Origin: JAYRZB01 sp041916675
Lineage (GTDB): Bacteria; Pseudomonadota; Alphaproteobacteria; Rhizobiales; Devosiaceae
NCBI GenBank assembly: GCA_041916675.1
Contig: JAYRZB010000010.1
Coordinates: forward strand, 1 to 64,000
DNA length: 64,000 nt
Reading direction: 5' to 3'
The translations under genes and the position numbers were made by a program. Shown piece after piece: positions 42,848 through 60,998 of the stretch (within the stretch, counting starts at the first letter, position 1; each line of letters opens with the position of its first letter). The notes under the pieces are model-generated. The model was given only the letters and a program-made list of their open reading frames with translations, did no database searches and was not told the origin of the DNA.

Positions 42848-43687
42848 TTAACGCCCCTTCTTCACGTGCCGCGAGCGAACGATAAACTTGTCCGTCGCCT
42901 TATTGCTGCGAGTCTTCTTGCCCTTGGTCGGACGACCCCACGGCGTAACCGGGTGACGGCCACCGGAGGTACGGCCTTCACCACCACCATGCGGGTGATC
43001 GACCGGGTTCATGGACACACCGCGGTTCACCGGGCGACGGCCCAGCCAGCGCGAACGCCCAGCCTTGCCCAGCGAGGTGTTCGAATGGTCCTGGTTCGAC
43101 ACAGCACCAACGGTGGCAAGGCATGTACCATGCACACGGCGCTGTTCGCCCGAGTTCAGGCGCAGGATCGCCCAACCGCTGTCACGGCCGACATACTGCG
43201 CATAGGCACCAGCCGAACGCGCGATCTGACCACCCTTGCGGGGCTTCATTTCAACGTTGTGCACGATCGTGCCGACCGGCATGCGCTCGAGCGGCATGGC
43301 ATTGCCCGGCTTCACGTCAACCGCGCTCAGCGAGGCCACAACCTTGTCACCAGCAGCAAGACGCTGGGGAGCAATGATATAGGCCTGCTCGCCGTCCTCG
43401 TAGGTCACCAGCGCGATGAATGCGGTCCGGTTCGGATCATATTCAATGCGCTCGATGGTCCCAACCGCATCAAACTTGACGCGCTTGAAGTCGATCATGC
43501 GGTAGGTGCGCTTGTGACCACCACCACGATGGTATGCGGTGATGCGGCCACGATTATTGCGGCCACCCTTCTTGTTCAGACCTTCGGTCAGCTTCTTGAC
43601 CGGGGCGCCGTTCCAAAGCTCGGAACGGTCCGTGGTGATCAGCTGACGCCGGCCTGGCGAGGTGGGATTGTATTGCTTAAGACCCAT
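42848..43687 (-). CDS. rplB: 50S ribosomal protein L2
   Basis: Essential primary binder of 23S rRNA needed for subunit joining and peptidyl transferase activity. 279 residues from the ATG at 43685-43687 (MGLKQYNPTSPGRRQL), with NRGRITAYHRGGGHKRTYRMIDFKR, and the conserved functional loop containing RGVSMNPVDHPHGGGEGRTSGG. An 11-codon upstream extension is not L2-like. 16 nt after rplW. Confidence 0.98.
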   Translation of the reverse strand: MGLKQYNPTSPGRRQLITTDRSELWNGAPVKKLTEGLNKKGGRNNRGRITAYHRGGGHKRTYRMIDFKRVKFDAVGTIERIEYDPNRTAFIALVTYEDGEQAYIIAPQRLAAGDKVVASLSAVDVKPGNAMPLERMPVGTIVHNVEMKPRKGGQIARSAGAYAQYVGRDSGWAILRLNSGEQRRVHGTCLATVGAVSNQDHSNTSLGKAGRSRWLGRRPVNRGVSMNPVDHPHGGGEGRTSGGRHPVTPWGRPTKGKKTRSNKATDKFIVRSRHVKKGR

Positions 43688-43703
43688 TTTTCTCTCTCCC
43701 CGC

Positions 43704-43997
43704 TCAGACGCCGGTAGCAATGTCGATAGTCTGGCCTTCGACCAGCGTCACGACCGCCTTCTTGACATCGTTGCGCGTGCCGAGCTGGCCGCGGAAACGC
43801 TTGACCTTGCCCTTGCGGACCAGGGTGTTGACAGCCTTGACCTTGACCGAGAACAGCGCCTCGACGGCAGCCTTGATCTCAGGCTTGGTGGCATCGATCT
43901 TGACATCGAAAACAACCTGGTTGTTTTCCGACGCCATCGTCGACTTTTCGGTCACGACCGGATTGCGGATGATATCGTAGTGCTTGAACTTGCTCAT
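43704..43997 (-). CDS. rplW: 50S ribosomal protein L23
   Basis: Tunnel-exit docking site for trigger factor and SRP. 97 residues, with YDIIRNPVVTEKSTMASENNQVVFDV, AVEALFSVKVKAVNTLVRKGKVKRFRG and VTLVEGQTIDIATGV. Its start overlaps the rplD stop by 4 nt. Confidence 0.98.
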   Translation of the reverse strand: MSKFKHYDIIRNPVVTEKSTMASENNQVVFDVKIDATKPEIKAAVEALFSVKVKAVNTLVRKGKVKRFRGQLGTRNDVKKAVVTLVEGQTIDIATGV

Positions 43998-44614
43998 GCG
44001 AACCGTGCCTCCAGCGCTTCGAGCGCTGCCTTGGTCAGAACGAGCTTATGACGGCGGAGAATGTCTGCGACATTAATCCCCTGCACCGGCAGCACATCGA
44101 TCTGCGGAATATTGCGGGCAGCCAGGGCGAAGTTCTCGTCAACGCTGGCGCCATCAATGATCAGAGCATTCAGCCATTCGAGCTTGCCGAAGCTGGTCCG
44201 CAGGGTTGCGGTCTTCGGAGCCTTGGTGGCCACGCTATCCAGAATGACCAGTTCGCCGGCCTTGGCCTTGGCGGACAGGGCATGCTTGAGAGCAAGCGCC
44301 CGGACCTTCTTGGGCAGGTCGATTGCATGGCTGCGGGTCTCGGGACCAAATGCCCGGCCACCACCACGGAACTGGGGAGCCTTGCGATCGCCGTGACGGG
44401 CGCCGCCCGAACCCTTCTGCTTGACGAACTTCTTGCCGGTGCGGGCACCATCCGAGCGGTGCTTGACCTGGTGCGTACCAGACATAGCCTTGAGCTGCTG
44501 GTAGCGAACCATGCGGTGCAGAATGTCAGCGCGGGGCTCAAGACCGAACACGTCGTCCTTGAGTGTAACACTGCCTGCACTCTTGCCATCTAGGGTCGTA
44601 ACCTGGAGTTCCAT
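43994..44614 (-). CDS. rplD: 50S ribosomal protein L4
   Basis: Tunnel-constriction protein; in gammaproteobacteria also the S10-operon autoregulator. 206 residues, with RQQLKAMSGTHQVKHRSDGARTGKKFVKQKGSGGARHGDRKAPQFRGGG-type loop (about 47-95), DLPKKVRALALKHALSAKA and the C-terminal HKLVLTKAALEALEARF. Its ATG overlaps the rplC stop by 1 nt. Confidence 0.98.
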   Translation of the reverse strand: MELQVTTLDGKSAGSVTLKDDVFGLEPRADILHRMVRYQQLKAMSGTHQVKHRSDGARTGKKFVKQKGSGGARHGDRKAPQFRGGGRAFGPETRSHAIDLPKKVRALALKHALSAKAKAGELVILDSVATKAPKTATLRTSFGKLEWLNALIIDGASVDENFALAARNIPQIDVLPVQGINVADILRRHKLVLTKAALEALEARFA

Positions 44615-45312
44615 TACTTATTCTCCCCCGCGTTGGCGGGCGCCTTGAACGACCCAGGAACCTGAACATCCTTGTGAGCGGCCTTCTTGACGGCATCACG
44701 GATCATGATCCAGCCGCCCTTGGCGCCGGGAACCGAACCCTGCACCATGATCAGGCCACGCTCGACATCGGTACGGACGACCTTGACGTTCTGCGTGGTG
44801 ACGCGGCGATCACCCATGTGACCAGCCATCTTCTTGCCACGGAAGGTCTTGCCCGGATCCTGGCGCTGACCGGTCGAACCGTGCGAACGGTGAGAAACCG
44901 ACACACCGTGCGAAGCACGCAGACCACCAAAGTTGTGGCGCTTCATGGCACCGGCAAAGCCCTTACCGATGGAAGTGCCGGTCACATCAACCAGCTGCCC
45001 CTCGACAAAGTGATCGGCCTGCATGGTGGAACCAACCTCGATGAGGTTATCCGCATCGACGCGGAACTCGGTCACACGCCGCTTGGGCTCGACCTTGGCA
45101 ATGGCAAAATTGCCACGCTCGGCCTTGGTCGTGTTCTTCACCTTGACCGTGCCGGCGCCCAACTGCAGCGCGACATAGCCGTCTTTATCTTGCGTCCGCT
45201 GGCCTACCACTTGGCAGTTTTCCAGACTCAACACCGTCACCGGCACGTCGGTGCCGTCTTCGGTGAAGATCCGGGTCATTCCCAGCTTCTGTGCGATCAA
45301 ACCAGAACGCAT
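44614..45312 (-). CDS. rplC: 50S ribosomal protein L3
   Basis: Early-assembly protein reaching toward the peptidyl transferase centre. 232 residues from the ATG at 45310-45312 (MRSGLIAQKLGMTRIFTEDGTDVPVTVL), with FAGAMKRHNFGGLRASHGVSVSHRSHGSTGQRQDPGKTFRGKKMAGHMG-type core (about 125-175), which includes the methylated-Gln region. A 16-codon upstream extension is not L3-like. About 87 nt after rpsJ. Confidence 0.97.
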   Translation of the reverse strand: MRSGLIAQKLGMTRIFTEDGTDVPVTVLSLENCQVVGQRTQDKDGYVALQLGAGTVKVKNTTKAERGNFAIAKVEPKRRVTEFRVDADNLIEVGSTMQADHFVEGQLVDVTGTSIGKGFAGAMKRHNFGGLRASHGVSVSHRSHGSTGQRQDPGKTFRGKKMAGHMGDRRVTTQNVKVVRTDVERGLIMVQGSVPGAKGGWIMIRDAVKKAAHKDVQVPGSFKAPANAGENK

Positions 45313-45399
45313 CGGTTGTACCTTTTCGTTTAAGCGCCGAACCGGGTCGTTGGCTAGCAAGAGGACCCATTTGCAGGTTGGCGCGGAAAGTCCGTGTCT

Positions 45400-45708
45400 T
45401 TAGAGCTTGATTTCGACGTCTACGCCGGCGGCGAGATCAAGCTTCATCAGGGCATCAACCGTCTGAGGGGTTGGGTCCACAATGTCGAGAAGACGCTTGT
45501 GGGTCCGGATCTCAAACTGCTCGCGGCTCTTCTTGTCGATGTGAGGCGAGCGGTTGACGGTAAACTTCTCAATTCGCGTCGGCAGCGGGATCGGGCCACG
45601 GACCTGAGCACCCGTGCGCTTCGCCGTGTTGACGATTTCGCGCGTGGACACGTCAAGGACCCGGTGGTCGAACGCCTTGAGCCGGATACGAATATTTTGG
45701 CCGTTCAT
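45400..45708 (-). CDS. rpsJ: 30S ribosomal protein S10
   Basis: Head protein, also NusE, the partner of NusB and NusG in antitermination and transcription-translation coupling. 102 residues: IRIRLKAFDHRVLDVSTREIV, RTGAQVRGPIPLPTRIEKFTVNRSPHIDKKSREQFEIRTHKR-type core, LDIVDPTPQTVDALMKLDLAAGVDVEIKL. A compact GC hairpin (45750-45766) lies in the 71-nt gap after tuf. Confidence 0.98.
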   Translation of the reverse strand: MNGQNIRIRLKAFDHRVLDVSTREIVNTAKRTGAQVRGPIPLPTRIEKFTVNRSPHIDKKSREQFEIRTHKRLLDIVDPTPQTVDALMKLDLAAGVDVEIKL

Positions 45709-45779
45709 CTTGTCATTCCTGAGTAAATGGCACGCGGCGCACTACACTCGGGCGCGCCGCGCGCCCTTTGAAACCTGGA

Positions 45780-46970
45780 CTACTCGAGAATCTTCGAAAC
45801 GATGCCCGAACCAACGGTGCGGCCGCCTTCACGGATAGCGAAGCGGAGCTTCTCTTCCATGGCGATCGGCACGATCAGCTGCACGTTCATGTTCAGCTTG
45901 TCGCCCGGCATCACCATTTCGGTGCCTTCCGGCAGGGTGACCACACCGGTCACGTCCGTGGTGCGGAAGTAGAACTGCGGACGATAGTTGGCGAAGAACG
46001 GAGTGTGACGGCCGCCTTCTTCCTTGGTCAGGATGTAGGCTTCAGCCACAAACTTGGTGTGCGGGGTAACCGAACCGGGCTTGCAGAGAACCTGGCCACG
46101 CTCAACCTGAGTGCGGTCGATACCACGGATCAGCGCGCCGATGTTGTCGCCAGCCTGACCGGAGTCGAGCAGCTTGCGGAACATTTCAACGCCGGTAACG
46201 GTGGTCTTCTGGGTCGCCTTGATGCCGACGATCTCAACTTCTTCACCCACCTTGATGATACCGCGCTCAACACGGCCGGTCACCACGGTACCGCGACCCG
46301 AGATCGAGAACACGTCTTCGATCGGCATCAGGAACGGCAGGTCAACCGGACGGGCCGGCTGCGGAATGTAGGAGTCAACAGCAGCCATCAGCTCGAGAAT
46401 GGCGTCGTGGCCAAGCTTGCGGTCGCCATCGTTCAGGGCTTCGGTAGCCGAACCCTTGATGATCGGGATATCGTCGCCCGGGAAGCCATAGCCCGACAGC
46501 AGCTCGCGAACTTCGAGCTCAACGAGTTCGAGCAGCTCCGGATCGTCGACCATGTCGCACTTGTTCAGGAACACCACCATTGCCGGCACGCCAACGTTGT
46601 AGGCGAGCAGGATGTGTTCGCGGGTCTGCGGCATCGGGCCGTCAGCTGCAGACACGACCAGGATCGCGCCGTCCATCTGCGCAGCGCCGGTGATCATGTT
46701 CTTCACATAGTCGGCGTGGCCGGGGCAGTCCACGTGAGCGTAGTGACGATTGGTCGTCTCATACTCAACGTGAGCGGTGTTGATCGTGATACCACGAGCG
46801 CGTTCTTCGGGCGCAGCGTCGATCTGATCATAGGCCTTGAAGGTCGCGCCACCGGTCTCGGCGAGCACCTTAGTGATCGCTGCCGTCAGCGATGTCTTGC
46901 CATGGTCAACGTGACCAATGGTGCCGATGTTGCAGTGCGGCTTGCTGCGGGAAAACTTTTCCTTAGCCAT
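45780..46970 (-). CDS. tuf: Elongation factor Tu
   Basis: GTPase that delivers aminoacyl-tRNA to the ribosome. 396 residues, starting AKEKFSRSKPHCNIGTIGHVDHGKTSLTAAI (P-loop GHVDHGKT at about 19-26), DCPGHADYVKNM, FLNKCDMVDD and GSATEAL. Domains 2 and 3 end VGSGIVSKILE. Located between fusA and rpsJ in the str operon. Many alphaproteobacteria carry a second copy near secE; none is within this window. Confidence 0.98.
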   Translation of the reverse strand: MAKEKFSRSKPHCNIGTIGHVDHGKTSLTAAITKVLAETGGATFKAYDQIDAAPEERARGITINTAHVEYETTNRHYAHVDCPGHADYVKNMITGAAQMDGAILVVSAADGPMPQTREHILLAYNVGVPAMVVFLNKCDMVDDPELLELVELEVRELLSGYGFPGDDIPIIKGSATEALNDGDRKLGHDAILELMAAVDSYIPQPARPVDLPFLMPIEDVFSISGRGTVVTGRVERGIIKVGEEVEIVGIKATQKTTVTGVEMFRKLLDSGQAGDNIGALIRGIDRTQVERGQVLCKPGSVTPHTKFVAEAYILTKEEGGRHTPFFANYRPQFYFRTTDVTGVVTLPEGTEMVMPGDKLNMNVQLIVPIAMEEKLRFAIREGGRTVGSGIVSKILE

Positions 46971-47028
46971 CGCTAGTCTCCGTATTCAATCAGCCGGTCG
47001 GCTGGAGTTGATTTCAAAAGTTATTGGG

Positions 47029-49119
<2,091 letters not shown>

Positions 49120-49131
49120 CGGTTTTCTCCG

Positions 49132-49602
49132 TTACCAGCGATAGTGCGAGAAAGCGCGGTTGGCGTCTGCCATACGGTGCGTATCTTCGCGCTTCTTGAC
49201 GGCCTGACCGCGGCCATTGAGGGCGTCCATGAGCTCGCCAGACAGGCGTTCACGCATGGTGTGCTCACCGCGCTTGCGGGCAGATTCGATCAGCCAGCGG
49301 ATTGCCAGAGCCTGCTGACGGTCCTGACGGACTTCAACCGGAACCTGATAGGTAGCACCACCAACACGACGCGACCGCACTTCAACGGCCGGACGGATAT
49401 TGTCCAGGGCAGTGTGGAAGACGTTGATCGGATCCTGCTTGGTCTTGGCCTGCACGATATCGAAAGCGCCATAAACAATGCTCTCGGCGGCGGACTTCTT
49501 GCCGTCCTGCATGAGCGAGTTCATGAACTTGGAAACAACGAGATCGCCGAACTTGGGATCCGGAATAACTTCGCGTTTTTCTGCGCGGTGACGACGGGAC
49601 AT
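49132..49602 (-). CDS. rpsG: 30S ribosomal protein S7
   Basis: Primary 16S rRNA binder of the head, lining the E site. 156 residues: SRRHRAEKREVIPDPKFGDLVVSKFMNSLMQDGKKSAAESIVYGAF, RSRRVGGATYQVPVEVR, LAIRWLIESARKRGEHTMRERLSGELMDA and ANRAFSHYRW. 12 nt after rpsL. Confidence 0.98.
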   Translation of the reverse strand: MSRRHRAEKREVIPDPKFGDLVVSKFMNSLMQDGKKSAAESIVYGAFDIVQAKTKQDPINVFHTALDNIRPAVEVRSRRVGGATYQVPVEVRQDRQQALAIRWLIESARKRGEHTMRERLSGELMDALNGRGQAVKKREDTHRMADANRAFSHYRW

Positions 49603-49614
49603 AAATCGATCTCC

Positions 49615-49986
49615 TTACTTCGGCCGCTTCGCGCCGTACTTGGAACGGCGCTGCTTGCGATCCTTCACGCTCTGCGTGTCGAGAACGCCGCGCAGCACGT
49701 GATAGCGGACGCCGGGAAGATCACGGACGCGACCGCCACGGATCAGCACAACGGAGTGCTCCTGCAGGTTATGCCCCTCACCGGGGATGTAGGAGATCAC
49801 TTCACGCAGCGTGGTGAGGCGAACCTTGGCCACCTTGCGCAGAGCCGAGTTCGGCTTCTTGGGCGTCGTCGTATAGACGCGGGAGCAAACACCACGCTTT
49901 TGCGGGTTGGCTTCCATCGCCGGAACTTTGTTCCGCTTGGGCTTTGATACCCGTGGTTTGCGGATCAGCTGATTAATGGTCGGCAT
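49615..49986 (-). CDS. rpsL: 30S ribosomal protein S12 (natural Arg88)
   Basis: Decoding-centre protein. 123 residues, starting PTINQLIRKPRVSKPKRNKVPAM, with the conserved YTTTPKKPNSALRK loop carrying the normal Lys43, and GGEGHNLQEHSV-like PGEGHNLQEHSVVLIRGG. The second streptomycin-related loop reads RVRDLPGVRY instead of the usual RVKDLPGVRY, giving Arg at position 88 (initiator Met counted). Asp89, the RimO methylthiolation site, is kept. First gene of the str-S10-spc-alpha supercluster, with a leader of roughly 230 nt from the promoter at 50228-50256. Confidence 0.98.
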   Translation of the reverse strand: MPTINQLIRKPRVSKPKRNKVPAMEANPQKRGVCSRVYTTTPKKPNSALRKVAKVRLTTLREVISYIPGEGHNLQEHSVVLIRGGRVRDLPGVRYHVLRGVLDTQSVKDRKQRRSKYGAKRPK

Positions 49987-50452
49987 TGCGCTCTTTCCAT
50001 CCGTCCGAATTCAAATCGAGACATACGTAACAAACCAAAAGACGCTCGCTCGACCCATCGGATCGGCGGCGCCCCAATTTGCAGCGGACCACTACCCACT
50101 TAGGGAAGCGTTCATGCGCACAAGGATTGCAACGTCTGTTACCGAACCAGTGTGTTTGAGTTTTCTGGATGCCCGCGCTTGGCGGCAGACACCTTTAAAA
50201 CCCACGACCGACCGTTAAGGTAGGGCGGCTATACAAGCCCCTCCCCCACTCGTCAAGCAGCATCTGGCGAAAAGCCGCTATGCCGCTGATAAAATTCATC
50301 TCCGCTTAACCCGCCGGTGGGGCGATCGTTGCGTGGTAACTTATCATTTTACCGGCCGCCTTCAGCGTGTAGATTGGCCTTGGGGGGCAGACCGGCGCGA
50401 GGCCGCGCACGGCGCCCGAAACGGGACGAGCACAACTGCGGGAGACCATACA
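49987..50452. other. Divergent intergenic region between rpsL and the YbjN gene
   Basis: The left half (49987-50227) is the probable untranslated leader of the rpsL transcript. The promoter of that operon is at 50228-50256. The right part must hold the plus-strand promoter of the YbjN gene, but I could not pick out a convincing pair of hexamers. Short open frames here have no support. Confidence 0.6.
50228..50256 (-). promoter_or_regulatory. Sigma-70 promoter of the str-S10-spc-alpha supercluster
   Basis: On the minus strand, CTTGACG (-35 TTGACG) and TATAGC (-10) are separated by exactly 17 nt. This matches the alphaproteobacterial housekeeping consensus well. The spacer is G-rich. The predicted start point, near 50220, gives a leader of about 230 nt before rpsL. 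Confidence 0.7.
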
Positions 50453-50920
50453 ATGAATTTGAAGGCACTCACTCTGGCGGGCGCTATGGTGCTGGGAGCG
50501 GGCGTTTCCGCCCAGGCCCAGACCCTGTTCGATGGCAACAGCGTCGACGACATCCTGAATCTGGCGCGAGGCTATGGCAGCGCCAGCCTTGAGGAACAGA
50601 ACAACGGCGACCCCAAGATTACCGGCAAGATCGAAGGGGTCCAGTACGCCGTCTATTTCATGAACTGCACCGATCACAAGGACTGCGAGGACCTCAATTT
50701 CTATGCCGGTTTCCTCGACAACAAGCCGACGCTCGAACTGATCAACGACTGGAATCGCGACAAGAGATTCGGCAAGGCCTACCTCGATTCGGACAACGAT
50801 GCGGTGATCGAGTTCGACGTGAACCTCGAGCATGGCGTGTCTAAGGACAACCTTGACGCCGCCTTTGAAATCTGGAGCCTGGTGCTGGGGCAGTACACCG
50901 ATCATATCGGTTTCAAATAA
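50453..50920 (+). CDS. YbjN domain-containing exported protein
   Basis: A 155-residue product with a signal peptide (NLKALTLAGAMVLGAGVSAQA) and a YbjN fold (type III secretion chaperone-like), with VDDILNLARGYGSASLEEQNNGDPKITGKIEGVQYAVYF, two Cys in NCTDHKDCEDLNF that could form a disulfide, INDWNRDKRFGKAYLD and FDVNLEHGVSKDNLDAAFEIWSLVLGQY. GGGAG precedes the ATG at 50453. Function unknown. It stands alone between the two ribosomal/RNA-polymerase clusters and is followed by its own terminator. Confidence 0.88.
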   Translation: MNLKALTLAGAMVLGAGVSAQAQTLFDGNSVDDILNLARGYGSASLEEQNNGDPKITGKIEGVQYAVYFMNCTDHKDCEDLNFYAGFLDNKPTLELINDWNRDKRFGKAYLDSDNDAVIEFDVNLEHGVSKDNLDAAFEIWSLVLGQYTDHIGFK

Positions 50921-50952
50921 GTCGCTGTCGAGCCGGTAGCCGACTGACGATG

Positions 50953-50975
50953 AAGGGGGCCAATGGCCCCCTTTT
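50953..50975 (+). terminator. Terminator of the YbjN gene
   Basis: A 9-bp stem AAGGGGGCC / GGCCCCCTT with an AAT loop continues into TTGC. It lies about 32 nt after the stop codon, back to back with the rpoC terminator. Confidence 0.8.
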
Positions 50976-50997
50976 GCTTGCCTGCGATTCTGACACA

Positions 50998-51029
50998 AAC
51001 AAAAAAAGGGGCCCGCGAGGGCCCCTTTT
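50998..51029 (-). terminator. Terminator of the rpoB-rpoC operon
   Basis: On the minus strand the stem AAAAGGGGCCC / GGGCCCCTTTT with a short loop is followed by TTTGTTTGT. It lies about 20 nt after the rpoC stop. Confidence 0.9.
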
Positions 51030-51049
51030 CAACTGGGTGACGGCACCGC

Positions 51050-55270
<4,221 letters not shown>

Positions 55271-55352
55271 CTGTGCTGTCTCCTCGATCCATGGGGTGGG
55301 CCGCCGGCCCTGCCCCCACGAATGCGGTTCGTAGGAAAATGGGTGTGGCAGA

Positions 55353-59489
<4,137 letters not shown>

Positions 59490-59656
59490 ACCCGCTCCTA
59501 TCTTTCTTGAATGTCTCGGAAGCAAATTTCCAAAGGTCCGACTATCAGCCGTCGGTCCTCAGGAGATGTGCCCGTCATGTTTATCTACTGTTCCGCAACT
59601 TTCGCCCCTGCCCCGGAGGGTGGCGATGTTCCCAGTGTCAAACGCGGGAACAGGAC

Positions 59657-59687
59657 GAAAAGGGATGGCGCACGAGCGCCACCCCTC
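59657..59687 (-). terminator. Attenuator-like hairpin between rplL and rpoB
   Basis: On the minus strand an 11-bp stem (AGGGGTGGCGC / GCGCCATCCCT, one G-U pair) with a TCGT loop is followed by TTTTCG. It lies 16 nt after the rplL stop in a 214-nt gap before rpoB. E. coli has a partial terminator at the same place that lowers rpoBC expression relative to ribosomal proteins. Confidence 0.75.
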
Positions 59688-59703
59688 AAAACTCAACCCA
59701 AGA

Positions 59704-60081
59704 TTACTTGAGTTCGACCTTAGCGCCGGCTTCTTCAAGCTTCTTCTTGATGTCTTCGGCTTCGGCCTTGGAAGCGCCTTCCTTGATGGCCTTGGGAGCA
59801 GCTTCAACGAGAGCCTTAGCTTCGCCGAGGCCCAGGCCGGTGATGGCGCGGACTTCCTTGATGACGTTGATCTTGTTGTCGCCGAAGGCGGCGAGGATCA
59901 CGTCGAATTCAGTCTTTTCTTCAGCGGCAGCAGCCGGGGCAGCGCCACCAGCAGCGGCGGCAACGGCGACCGGTGCGGCAGCCGAAACGCCCCACTTTTC
60001 TTCCAGGAGCTTGCTCAGCTCGGAAGCTTCCAGGACGGTCAGGGCGGAGAGGTCGTCAACGAGTTTGGCGAGATCGGCCAT
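59704..60081 (-). CDS. rplL: 50S ribosomal protein L7/L12
   Basis: Stalk protein that recruits translation factors. 125 residues from the ATG at 60079-60081 (MADLAKLVDDLSALTVLEASELSKLLEEKW): N-terminal dimerisation helices, an Ala-rich hinge (about 33-55), then the C-terminal factor-binding domain EKTEFDVILAAFGDNKINVIKEVRAITGLGLGEAKALVEAAPKAIKEG-like. Between rplJ (66-nt gap) and the attenuator before rpoB. Confidence 0.98.
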   Translation of the reverse strand: MADLAKLVDDLSALTVLEASELSKLLEEKWGVSAAAPVAVAAAAGGAAPAAAAEEKTEFDVILAAFGDNKINVIKEVRAITGLGLGEAKALVEAAPKAIKEGASKAEAEDIKKKLEEAGAKVELK

Positions 60082-60147
60082 TTGTATCACTCTTTCAGTT
60101 TGTTTCAGTTCGAACCGTGGATGAAACCAGGTCTGTTCCGGTTTGGG

Positions 60148-60663
60148 TTATGCTGCGCTCTTGTCCGCATAAGCGGCCAACACGCGGGCGATCTGTCCGC
60201 CCGGCGCCTGAACAACCGAAGCGATACGCGTACCGGGCTGCTTGAGCATCCCAGCCAGCGTGGCGCGAAGCTGATCGAGCGAGGGCATCGTGGCCAGTGC
60301 CTTGACGCTGTTGGCGTCCAGAGCAGTCGGGCCCATGGCGCCGCCGAGAATGACGAACTTCTGGTTCTTCTCAGCGAACTTGGCCGCGATCTTCGGGGCC
60401 ACCATAGGATCGGCCGCATAGGCGATGACCGTCGGACCTGTGAACAGGGCCGAGATATCCGCGTTGTCGGTATCCTTCAGAGCGAGCTTGGCAAGACGGT
60501 TTTTTGCGACCTTGACCTTGCCACCAGCCTCTTTGACCTGCACGCGCAGGCTTTCGAGGTCAGCGACGGTCAGGCCGGAATTCTGCGCAACCACGATCGA
60601 TCCAGCGGTCGCAAGGGCCGACTGGAGCGATGCGACGAGTTCGCGCTTTTCCGCTCTTTCCAC
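60148..60663 (-). CDS. rplJ: 50S ribosomal protein L10
   Basis: Stalk base that anchors L7/L12 dimers. 171 residues from a GTG start at 60661-60663 with GGAG 7 nt upstream (protein MERAEKRELVASLQSALATAGSIVVA). KNRLAKLALKDTD, the FTGPTVIAYAADPMVAPKI segment and a long C-terminal helix for L12 dimers are present. No ATG fits; upstream ATGs would require codons running through the leader. Likely autoregulated by L10 binding to its leader (60664-60998). Confidence 0.96.
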   Translation of the reverse strand: MERAEKRELVASLQSALATAGSIVVAQNSGLTVADLESLRVQVKEAGGKVKVAKNRLAKLALKDTDNADISALFTGPTVIAYAADPMVAPKIAAKFAEKNQKFVILGGAMGPTALDANSVKALATMPSLDQLRATLAGMLKQPGTRIASVVQAPGGQIARVLAAYADKSAA

Positions 60664-60998
60664 TGCTAGTCTCCACATTGAGCCTGGCGAACATGCCAGG
60701 CCATTGCCAATTGCTGTTCTCGTTCCGGCAAGCCGGGGAGGAACAACGGTTAAACGCCTGTCAACCGTTACCCCCGAAGAGGCAACTGGCCTGGATCGAA
60801 CCGAAGATGCGGCTTGCGCCGGAAATCTGTCGGTTTTCACCCCATCTATTGCGGGCCTTGCAATTAAGCCCCTTCCCGGAGGAAGGCGCGCCCGCAGTCT
60901 CGGACAGGACTTGACCAGACACCTGAGTAACCTGCGCTAACAGATTCCAGATGCTGGCTTTTCAGGCGGCCGAAACCGCCTGAAAAACTCGTGGGCTC
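60664..60998 (-). promoter_or_regulatory. rplJ leader region (candidate L10 autoregulatory leader)
   Basis: A 335-nt gene-free stretch between rplA and rplJ. Read on the minus strand it contains, in order, the hairpin at 60959-60986, a compact stem-loop CCTTCC-TCCG-GGAAGG at 60871-60886, and an inverted pair GGTT...AACC around 60752-60772. Other bacteria have an L10-L12 binding leader at this position. I cannot confirm a consensus match from sequence alone. Confidence 0.4.
60955..60987 (-). terminator. Hairpin between rplA and rplJ (attenuator or terminator)
   Basis: A perfect 11-bp stem TTTTCAGGCGG / CCGCCTGAAAA with a 6-nt loop lies 12 nt after the rplA stop. On the minus strand the 3' arm ends in AAAAG and so lacks a T-run outside the stem; it may act as a processing or attenuation site instead of a full terminator. 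Confidence 0.5.
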
